This document shows positions 24,542 through 31,236 of a stretch of 64,000 nucleotides of DNA, piece after piece; within the stretch, counting starts at the first letter, position 1; each line of letters starts with the position of its first letter. The DNA comes from CALESS01 sp041741455 (GTDB lineage: Bacteria; Chloroflexota; Anaerolineae; Anaerolineales; Anaerolineaceae). Position numbers and translations under genes: made by a program. The notes under the pieces were generated by a model. The model was not told the origin of the DNA. It ran no database searches and saw only the letters and a program-made list of their open reading frames with translations. The stretch lies in the NCBI GenBank assembly GCA_041741455.1, contig JBGSJZ010000111.1, positions 1 through 64,000 on the forward strand, written 5' to 3'.

Positions 24542-25729
24542 ATGAACAAAGCGCTTCGATATTCATTATATGCCTTGCTGTACTTTGTGCAGGGAACTGT
24601 GCTCAGTTACTTCACCGCTCTCAATCCGATCTACTTGCGCAGCTATGGGCTGACCATGACCCAGATTGGTCTGATCGGCACAATTGGCCTGCTGCCTTTT
24701 GTCATCAAAATCTTCTTTGGCATGCTTTCGGATCGAGTGAACTTGTTCGGCCTGGGGTATCGCAAGCCCTACATCATCATCGGTTTACTGGTTCAGGCAG
24801 CTGCATTGGTTATCGCTCCACTGATTGATCCCGTCTCTGGTTACACCTACTTTGTCTTACTGGCTTTTTTACTGATGACCGGAATGGCTCTCTTCGATAC
24901 CTGTACAGATGGCCTGGCGCTTGATTCTACGCCTCAGCAGGATTCTGGAACGGTCCAGGGAATCATGGTTGGTGGCCGGGCTCTGGGTGTGGTGATTGTA
25001 TCTGGGCTGCTGGGCTTCATTGTCCAGAAAATTGGCTGGTCCGCTGTGTTCTGGGCAATGGCCATTCTCACTCTCCTGCCTCTCCCGCTCGCGCTTACCA
25101 TCCGTGAACAACCCCGACCGGCCAACGCCCGCTTTGAATGGAAAGCCTTCCAGGCCTTCTCCGCTGGGCCATTGATTGCCCTGGCTTTGCTCGGTGCTTT
25201 GTATTCATTCACCATCAATGGTGCAAACCAAATCATGATCCCTTTCCTGAACGAAAATTTCGGTGTAGATGAACTTGCGGCAGGTTTTTATGTAAGCGTC
25301 TGGGGCATCGGTGTCGTTGTGGGTGGCATCACCGGTGGCAGGTTGGTGGATCGACTGGGTGTTCGCCGGGCAACCCTGGTTGCGGCTCTGTTGGCATTGG
25401 TCGCCATCGGCAGCCTGGCACTAATCACCGGTGCCGGGGTGGCTTGGGTTCTCATCCCTGCTTTTGGGCTGGCGTATGGCTATTATGAAACGGTGTATTT
25501 CGCCACTTCAATGCAGCGGGCGGACCGGCGTATCGCAGCTTCCATGTTTTCCATTCTGATGGCAATCGCCAACATCGGTACTGCCATCGGACTCGGCGTC
25601 ACCGGCGTCCTGGTAGATTCCGTGGATTACCGCCTGACCTTTGCCATCCTGGGTGCTCTCAACCTGCTGGCTTTGCTGTTGATCCCGGCCATCTTCCCAC
25701 GTTCACAAGATTTAAATGCAACCCAGTAA
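24542..25729 (+). CDS. Major facilitator superfamily transporter
   Basis: A 395-residue carrier with twelve hydrophobic segments. The loop between helices 2 and 3 holds the MFS signature-like GMLSDRVNLFGLGYRKP, and the matching loop in the second half reads GGRLVDRLGVRRA. It resembles the BT1/sugar-phosphate or general drug-type carriers; the substrate is unknown. The start follows AAGG, with TATACT at 24488-24493. Its end overlaps the following HAD-HD gene by 14 bases in another frame, so the two are probably cotranslated, which may hint at a phosphorylated or phosphorylatable substrate (inference). Confidence 0.88.
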   Translation: MNKALRYSLYALLYFVQGTVLSYFTALNPIYLRSYGLTMTQIGLIGTIGLLPFVIKIFFGMLSDRVNLFGLGYRKPYIIIGLLVQAAALVIAPLIDPVSGYTYFVLLAFLLMTGMALFDTCTDGLALDSTPQQDSGTVQGIMVGGRALGVVIVSGLLGFIVQKIGWSAVFWAMAILTLLPLPLALTIREQPRPANARFEWKAFQAFSAGPLIALALLGALYSFTINGANQIMIPFLNENFGVDELAAGFYVSVWGIGVVVGGITGGRLVDRLGVRRATLVAALLALVAIGSLALITGAGVAWVLIPAFGLAYGYYETVYFATSMQRADRRIAASMFSILMAIANIGTAIGLGVTGVLVDSVDYRLTFAILGALNLLALLLIPAIFPRSQDLNATQ

Positions 25730-26822
25730 CCGTCTGGCATCCATCACCACCATTGTTTTTGATTGGGGCAATACTTTGATGAAGGAGTTGCCCTTTGAGG
25801 GGTCAATGGTGGATTGGCCAACCGTGAAAGCCATTCAGGGGGCAGACACAGCCCTGGAGATCCTTAAAACCAAATACCGGTTGGTTCTCGCATCGAATGC
25901 AGTCAATTCCAGTGCCTCCCAAATTGAAGGCGCTTTAGCCCGGGTCGGTCTGGGTGGACTGATGCAATCCATCTTTACTTTCAATGAACTTGGTGCCCGA
26001 AAACCTCATACGACCTTTTTTGCAGGCATCTGCTCCTGCCTGGGCACAAGCCCAGCAGAGATGTTGATGGTCGGGGATAGCTGGAAGACGGATATCGCCG
26101 GAGCCTTGCAAGCTGGCTGGTCTGCCGCCTGGTACAACCCGGCATGCCTAGCCTGTCCGGGATTGTTGCCTTCTCACCAATTGGAGCTTAAGCATATGGC
26201 AGATCTGCCAGATCGCCTAATCGATCTCAATCTACCCAATCCAGCGCAAGCTCTGCACTGGTTGCAAGAGCATGGCACCAGCCAGACCATCCTGATCCAC
26301 GTTCAATTGGTGGCTGCGCTTGCCTATCAGCTGGCAGAATGGCTGGCAGCCCGCGGTCAGGCTGTGAACCCGATCCTGGCACAGCGCGGCGGATTGATAC
26401 ATGACATTGCCAAACTTTCTGCCTGCCAGCCAACCGCGCCCACCCATCACCACGGTGATCTGGCTGCGTTGCTCCTGAACGAAATCCATCAACCGGCCCT
26501 GGCGGAAATAGCCCGCCGCCACCTTTTTTACCTATCGGAAGAGCGGGAAAAATATCAACCGCTCACATGGGAGGAAAAGCTGGTGTATTATGCTGACAAG
26601 CTGGTCGAATCCACCCGGATGGTCAACCTGCAAGAACGGGTCGCAGCTCTCAACCAACGCTACCCGGCGGAAAGCGAACGGTTTATCGCCGGGTTGCCAG
26701 CGGTTTTGGCCCTGGAGGAAGAAATCTGTCGCATTTTATCGGTTACCCCTGCTGATTTATTTGCTTCCCTCCACCGGGCAATTTTTGAAGAACACCCGGT
26801 GGTTACCGGCCGCTCAGATTGA
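25716..26822 (+). CDS. HAD hydrolase fused to HD phosphohydrolase domain
   Basis: A 368-residue fusion. The N-terminal HAD domain (about 10-165) shows motif I FDWGNTL (nucleophile Asp-16, with Gly in place of the second Asp, as in several known HAD phosphatases), motif II LASNA, and motif IV MVGDSWKTDIAGA. The C-terminal domain (about 195-330) is of the HD type: H in IHVQLVAALAYQLAEW, the doublet HD in GGLIHDIAKLSA, and downstream THHHGD and IARRHLFYL. The two halves would each remove phosphate, the HD side perhaps from nucleotides (YqeK-like). Start lies within the MFS gene and has no strong ribosome binding site, so it depends on coupling. The 3' end overlaps the convergent next gene by 20 bases. 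Confidence 0.82.
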   Translation: MQPSNRLASITTIVFDWGNTLMKELPFEGSMVDWPTVKAIQGADTALEILKTKYRLVLASNAVNSSASQIEGALARVGLGGLMQSIFTFNELGARKPHTTFFAGICSCLGTSPAEMLMVGDSWKTDIAGALQAGWSAAWYNPACLACPGLLPSHQLELKHMADLPDRLIDLNLPNPAQALHWLQEHGTSQTILIHVQLVAALAYQLAEWLAARGQAVNPILAQRGGLIHDIAKLSACQPTAPTHHHGDLAALLLNEIHQPALAEIARRHLFYLSEEREKYQPLTWEEKLVYYADKLVESTRMVNLQERVAALNQRYPAESERFIAGLPAVLALEEEICRILSVTPADLFASLHRAIFEEHPVVTGRSD

Positions 26823-28287
26823 AGTAGTTATAAACTGCCTGGGAGAGTTGCACAATCATGTAATTAGCCGGGTCCCACAGCAGTTGCACCGGGTGATGCA
26901 CAAAAATGGAGAGGATATAGTTCCCACCCGGTGTGTAGATAATGCCAGAATTTCCCATGGTATGCAGGTAGCCATCCGCCTCGGTGATCCACCCATGCTT
27001 GTGCGCAATCTGCGTTCCTTCCGGCAATCCTGCCTTGATCAACACCGGAATTTCATTTGCAGACAAATACTGGATCATCTCGCGGCACTCATTCTGGGTG
27101 ACCTCCCCGGGGAAAACCGCCACCAAAGTTCCACCGCCTGTGTTGGCACACATGTAGATATCTTCAAGCAGCATCCCCATCTCCACCGGGGTGGTCTGAT
27201 TGTACGGATCCGGGCCGGTATCTACATCCGTGCGTGAATTGGCAGGAGTAACGAACCGTTGTAATAGCGGAGCGCCAAAGTAGAAATAGCCGGCCAGAAA
27301 GGTGTTTTTTAATCCCAAGGCTTGCAGGTCATCTGTGACCATTAAGGGGCCCAGGTTAGGGTCCAAGACCTGCTCCATCAGGCGGTCTGCTGGGTCATTC
27401 TCGGAAAGTTCAATCATTGATTCGATGGCTTCCTGGATTTCAGCTGGCGTAGGGTCTTCCGTCTGGATCAAAGAGGAAATCATAATTGGGATCTTCATGG
27501 TGCTGGCGGCGGTAAAGGCAATATCTGGCTGGATTGCCTCTCCCTGCTGATAAGCAAAATGAATTTCCTTGTAGGTCTGCAAATCAAGTAAATACACTTC
27601 GGATAACCCATCAAACTCATTCGTATCGATAATGTTCTTGAGCAGTACTTCAAGGTTTTGAAACACCGGCCGACCAGGTTGAACCCGGTTATAGGTCAGG
27701 CTGACCACGCGTGAAGTCGGCGAACGCAGCGCATCCTCCACCAAGGTCAGTGCCCGGTCTACATCCAGCACCGTACCCTCAGTACCTGAACTAAAATCTG
27801 CTGTACCCGGGATAGGCATGGAATCAGTTGGCGGTTGATCATAACGAACTGCAACATCCTCATTCAAGTAAGTTCGTAAGCGATCCACATTGAGTTTTGC
27901 CCGCAACGGCACTTCTTCCGGAGTGGGTAAACGGTTCCATAAATAATCCCAGAAAGCTGACCAAAATGGTTGATTGATGCGCTGCAAATCCGCAGCTGCC
28001 AGCATAGTTTCCAAATCCAGTTCGAACCCGACCAGGGAAGGTTTCACTTGAATCATGGCATCCCCATAGCGCAATTCCACTGGAACGCCATAGGCCTGGA
28101 TCAGTCGTTCGGCTGCCTGCTGGGCATCCAGACCACCCACCGGCACACTGGCAATCAATAAGCCAGGTGGAAAATTCGTACGGATTCGGCTATAGCGTAC
28201 AAGCTGTAAACCTGTAATAATGACGCCGAGCGCAAGCACAATTACTGCGCCGAAGATCAGAAATGAGGGGCCTCTACGGTTATTCAT
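26803..28287 (-). CDS. Membrane-anchored beta-lactamase-fold serine hydrolase with peptidoglycan-binding-like region
   Basis: A 494-residue protein. An N-terminal membrane segment (about 6-28) anchors it outside the cell. A region around 45-200 resembles the VanW-associated putative peptidoglycan-binding domain (PF12229-like; LIASVPVGGLDAQQAAERL). The C-terminal part is a class A beta-lactamase-like domain: S-x-x-K in AASTMKIP near residue 260, S-x-N in ELSENDPAD near 294 and KHG in place of KTG near 430. The same layout occurs in wall-associated serine hydrolases, so a role in cell-wall metabolism is more likely than antibiotic resistance. Start at 28287 follows GGAG; a longer frame to 28476 would overlap gmd's start and lacks a signal. 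Confidence 0.78.
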   Translation of the reverse strand: MNNRRGPSFLIFGAVIVLALGVIITGLQLVRYSRIRTNFPPGLLIASVPVGGLDAQQAAERLIQAYGVPVELRYGDAMIQVKPSLVGFELDLETMLAAADLQRINQPFWSAFWDYLWNRLPTPEEVPLRAKLNVDRLRTYLNEDVAVRYDQPPTDSMPIPGTADFSSGTEGTVLDVDRALTLVEDALRSPTSRVVSLTYNRVQPGRPVFQNLEVLLKNIIDTNEFDGLSEVYLLDLQTYKEIHFAYQQGEAIQPDIAFTAASTMKIPIMISSLIQTEDPTPAEIQEAIESMIELSENDPADRLMEQVLDPNLGPLMVTDDLQALGLKNTFLAGYFYFGAPLLQRFVTPANSRTDVDTGPDPYNQTTPVEMGMLLEDIYMCANTGGGTLVAVFPGEVTQNECREMIQYLSANEIPVLIKAGLPEGTQIAHKHGWITEADGYLHTMGNSGIIYTPGGNYILSIFVHHPVQLLWDPANYMIVQLSQAVYNYFNLSGR

Positions 28288-28383
28288 AAATTCTCCTGGC
28301 AGTCCCCTGACCTGCCGGATTGATTCTACCAGATAATTTTCAGTTGCCAGGTCAATCAACACACGGTATGGTTGTTCGTGTGT

Positions 28384-28413
28384 TTGACAGGTCTTCAAAT
28401 CATGGTTTATACT
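28384..28413 (+). promoter_or_regulatory. gmd promoter
   Basis: TTGACA (28384-28389), 18 bases, TATACT (28408-28413). The predicted start near 28420 gives a leader of about 28 bases with TTGGAGG as ribosome binding site. Confidence 0.85.
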
Positions 28414-28447
28414 TGCCAGACACTTCGATTTCGTTGGAGGAATAAAA

Positions 28448-29518
28448 ATGAAAAAAGCCCTGATAACCGGAATCACCGGTCAGGATGGTTCTTACCTGGC
28501 AGAAATGCTGCTGTCAGAGGGTTATGAAATTCATGGGATTATCCGGAGAGCCAGCACTTTCAACACTCGACGCATTGATCACCTCTACCGAGATCCACAT
28601 TACAATGGTGAGACAAACCGCTTGGTTTTGCATTATGGTGATATCACAACTTTAGAAACCATCTTGGATATTATTTACAACGTCCAACCGGACGAAGTCT
28701 ACCATCTGGCTGCACAGAGCCATGTCCGAGTCTCGTTTGATATGCCGGAGTATACCGGAGATGTGACTGGACTGGGTACCACCCGCATCCTCGAAGCCAT
28801 CCGTAAGAGCGGAATTAAATGCCGTTATTACCAGGCATCTTCTTCAGAAATGTTTGGCGCGGCCAAGCCACCTCAAAATGAAGCCACTCCATTTGAACCT
28901 CGTAGTCCGTATGCAGCAGCTAAAGTGTATGCCTACTGGATCGCTCGTAATTACCGCGAGGGTTATAAAATTTTTGCCAGTAATGGCATTTTATTCAACC
29001 ATGAATCCCCACGGCGCGGCGAGACCTTTGTGACCCGCAAAATTACACGCGCCCTGGCTGCCATCCGTGCCGGAAAACAGAGCAAACTTTACCTTGGCAA
29101 CCTGGATGCAAGACGCGATTGGGGTTATGCACCGGAGTATGTGGAAGCCATGCACCTGATTCTCCAACAGGATGCTGCGGATGATTTTGTAATTGGCACA
29201 GGTGAGTCTCATTCCATCCGGGAATTTCTGGATGAGGCTTTTGGTTACGTGGATATGGACTGGAAGGAGTTCGTTGAAATTGACCCGCGCTACTTCCGAC
29301 CGACTGAGGTGGACTTCCTATTGGCAGATGCGGCCAAAGCACACAAACAACTAGGCTGGGAACCTCGCATCCACTTCAAACAACTGGTAAGGATCATGGT
29401 CGATGCCGACTTGGAGCTGTTTGGAATCGACTCTCCCGGTGAAGGCCGTCACATACTCAGCCAGATGGAGAAAGGCTGGCATCGCTGGGAACACCAGGTT
29501 GTCAGTATGGAACGTTAA
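28448..29518 (+). CDS. gmd: GDP-mannose 4,6-dehydratase
   Basis: A 356-residue extended short-chain dehydrogenase that converts GDP-D-mannose to GDP-4-keto-6-deoxy-mannose, the first step to GDP-fucose, GDP-rhamnose and related sugars for glycans. The NADP loop GITGQDGSY begins at residue 8, the catalytic segment is SSSEMFG, and Tyr and Lys of the active site lie in SPYAAAKVYAYW. C-terminal RPTEVDFLLADAAKAHKQLGW is typical. Slightly shorter than the usual 370. It has a near-consensus promoter and a strong terminator, so it is monocistronic; the second-step enzyme (fucose or rhamnose synthase) is not adjacent. Confidence 0.95.
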   Translation: MKKALITGITGQDGSYLAEMLLSEGYEIHGIIRRASTFNTRRIDHLYRDPHYNGETNRLVLHYGDITTLETILDIIYNVQPDEVYHLAAQSHVRVSFDMPEYTGDVTGLGTTRILEAIRKSGIKCRYYQASSSEMFGAAKPPQNEATPFEPRSPYAAAKVYAYWIARNYREGYKIFASNGILFNHESPRRGETFVTRKITRALAAIRAGKQSKLYLGNLDARRDWGYAPEYVEAMHLILQQDAADDFVIGTGESHSIREFLDEAFGYVDMDWKEFVEIDPRYFRPTEVDFLLADAAKAHKQLGWEPRIHFKQLVRIMVDADLELFGIDSPGEGRHILSQMEKGWHRWEHQVVSMER

Positions 29519-29542
29519 CTTTTCTTGTTTTTAAAATGAACC

Positions 29543-29580
29543 ATAATCTCCGGAAGCTGGAACTTCCGGAGATTATTTTA
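29543..29580 (+). terminator. gmd terminator
   Basis: A perfect 14-bp stem (29543-29556 with 29563-29576) with a 6-base loop and T-rich tail, 24 bases after the gmd stop. Confidence 0.88.
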
Positions 29581-29597
29581 AATCACCCTTGTAATTT

Positions 29598-29630
29598 AGA
29601 ATATTTGTGCTAATATAGAACAAATATTCT
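29598..29630. repeat. AT-rich inverted repeat with the same 12-mer as the radical SAM operator
   Basis: Perfect arms AGAATATTTGT (29598-29608) and ACAAATATTCT (29620-29630) with 11 bases between. The right arm with its left neighbour reads GAACAAATATTC, identical to 19576-19587. It may be a double operator or a transcript hairpin. Confidence 0.5.
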
Positions 29631-29824
29631 GCATAACTACTCAGGCTACCCCAAGCACACATTACGTTGTTGTTATGTTGAACGAAGTGAAGCATCCCTG
29701 ATTAACTCAATTGGATTCTTCTCAAAGAAATACTGCGCAATCGCTTCGTTTAGAAAGACAATTATTAAAATAGCTACTCGCACACCCGGAGTATGGGTCT
29801 CACAAATTTTTTTAACTTTCCTGG

Positions 29825-29895
29825 GTAAGGGCGAAGCAGCCGGGGATAAACACCTCTTGTAAAGATCTAAACTGATCCAGCCGCTTCGCCCTTAC
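29825..29895. repeat. Long intergenic palindrome
   Basis: Arms of 19 bases (29825-29843 with 29877-29895), 17 matching, the outer 13 (GTAAGGGCGAAGC) perfect, around a 33-base loop. No T-run follows. It could be a dispersed palindromic element or a structured leader of the transglycosylase mRNA. Confidence 0.6.
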
Positions 29896-29938
29896 TGGCC
29901 AGGTTTGAGACACAAACATCAAATAAGGAGTTAACAAG

Positions 29939-30607
29939 ATGATCAAACTTCACTCAGCTATTCTTTCATCTGTAGTCATCTGTGGAGCGTTGATGATTTT
30001 TACAGTATCCTTAATATCCCCCAATGCGACTGTGTTTGCAGAAACTCAGGTAACAGCCATCGCAACCACCCAAGAAAACATGCAGGATATTGTAAAATCC
30101 AATCACCCCGTCTTAATCGACCATCTTCCTGCAAGTAGTGAACAACCAGAAGTACAAGTCACGATTGTGCAAGAGAATACGTCTGTGGATGGATGTACCC
30201 TTAGCTCGATTTACCCGGATACAATTCAGCAATGGTGCAGTTTGATGACCCAGGCAGCATCTGAACACGGATTGGATATCAACCTGATTGCAGCAGTTAT
30301 GTTGCAGGAGAGCGGTGGTAATCCACAAGCCTATTCAAAATCTGGTGCTGTTGGTTTACTGCAGGTAATGCCAAAGGATGGTATCGCAGCCAATTTTATG
30401 TGTATCAATGGCCCTTGTTTCACCAACCGACCAACAATGGATGAGCTCTTTGATCCTGCTTTCAACATCCAATTTGGTGTTCGCATGTTGGCCGGGTTGC
30501 TAGCACGACATGGAAACTTGCGGGATGCATTGAAGGCCTACGGCCCCATGGATATGGGGTATCATTATTCAGATAAAGTGCTTTCCATTTACAATAATTA
30601 TCAATAA
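29939..30607 (+). CDS. Lytic transglycosylase (SLT domain) protein
   Basis: A 222-residue exported protein. Residues 1-34 look like a signal peptide or membrane anchor. The SLT/lysozyme-like domain spans about 95-220, with catalytic Glu-124 in MLQESGGNP and the family's GAVGLLQVMP. It would cleave the glycan strands of peptidoglycan, giving 1,6-anhydro ends. A linker of about 50 residues precedes the domain. Two cysteines in MCINGPCF may pair outside the cell. The start follows AAGGAG. It stands alone after a long palindrome-bearing leader region. Confidence 0.87.
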   Translation: MIKLHSAILSSVVICGALMIFTVSLISPNATVFAETQVTAIATTQENMQDIVKSNHPVLIDHLPASSEQPEVQVTIVQENTSVDGCTLSSIYPDTIQQWCSLMTQAASEHGLDINLIAAVMLQESGGNPQAYSKSGAVGLLQVMPKDGIAANFMCINGPCFTNRPTMDELFDPAFNIQFGVRMLAGLLARHGNLRDALKAYGPMDMGYHYSDKVLSIYNNYQ

Positions 30608-30697
30608 TCCAACGATCAACACACAAGAAATAATAAAACTTACGTTTAGTCATGTCATCCTCACCCTGGGTGATGCAAGAATCAACCGGTTGATTGA

Positions 30698-30726
30698 TTG
30701 TGTCTCATTCACCAAACAACTACAAT
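30698..30726 (+). promoter_or_regulatory. Candidate promoter of the cupredoxin gene
   Basis: TTGTGT (30698-30703), 17 bases, TACAAT (30721-30726). It fits the spacing and gives a leader of about 35 bases with GGAGGAG. Confidence 0.45.
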
Positions 30727-30767
30727 ATATTTATGAAGAATATCCTATCACTCTCCGGAGGAGAAGA

Positions 30768-31178
30768 ATGAAAAAACTAACATTTGTACTCGTTGGGATG
30801 ATTTTCATGATGGCAACCATCCTTTCGGCCTGCGGCAGCGCTAGTGATCAGGCGTCCACCAATCTGACAGTGACCATGACCGATTTTGAATTTGACCCAT
30901 CCACCACCAGCGTTCCCGCTGGTGAAACGATCACCCTTAAACTCATTAACAATGGCGCAGTGGTACATAAATGGGCGTTGATGGCCAAACCTGTCGAAGC
31001 CCCATTTGATGAAGAGGACGAATCAAATATCCTCTTCGAATCGGAGGTGGAAGCAGGTCAAACCACCATTGTTACCTTCACCGCCCCGGCTGCTGCTGGT
31101 GAGTACGATGTTATTTGCGCCATTCCCGGTCACCTGGAAGCGGGCATGGTGGGCAAGTTGGTCGTCGTACAGCCTTAA
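30768..31178 (+). CDS. Cupredoxin-domain lipoprotein
   Basis: A 136-residue lipoprotein with lipobox ILSAC (Cys-22), so it would be anchored outside the membrane. The remainder is a plastocyanin/azurin-like beta-barrel with the complete type 1 copper set: His-67 (VVHKW), Cys-117 (VICAIPGH), His-122 and Met-127 (EAGMVG). It would carry single electrons, for example to or from a respiratory complex; the partner is not in this window. The start at 30768 follows GGAGGAG and gives the signal peptide; an upstream in-frame ATG does not. It ends at a shared terminator. Confidence 0.88.
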   Translation: MKKLTFVLVGMIFMMATILSACGSASDQASTNLTVTMTDFEFDPSTTSVPAGETITLKLINNGAVVHKWALMAKPVEAPFDEEDESNILFESEVEAGQTTIVTFTAPAAAGEYDVICAIPGHLEAGMVGKLVVVQP

Positions 31179-31191
31179 TCCTAGACGAATC

Positions 31192-31224
31192 AAAAACGGC
31201 TTCGGTGTTCCCGAAGCCGTTTTT
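31192..31224. terminator. Bidirectional terminator at the end of the large cluster
   Basis: A perfect 14-bp stem (31192-31205 with 31211-31224) with A5 and T5 at its ends, between the convergent cupredoxin gene and the last gene of the minus-strand cluster. Confidence 0.92.
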
Positions 31225-31236
31225 CCGTTAGCAAGA

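Larger units (their letters stand above)
29519..29938. other. Non-coding stretch with terminator and two long palindromes
   Basis: 420 bases with no gene supported. It holds the gmd terminator, an AT-rich 11-bp inverted repeat (29598-29630), a 19-bp imperfect palindrome (29825-29895) and a segment with repeat-like wording around 29673-29700. The last 20 bases carry AAGGAG for the transglycosylase. Confidence 0.6.

Noticed and set aside
25716..25729. Frameshift joining MFS and HAD genes
   Set aside because: Each protein is full length for its family and the HAD start codon is proper; a short overlap in different frames is normal coupling.
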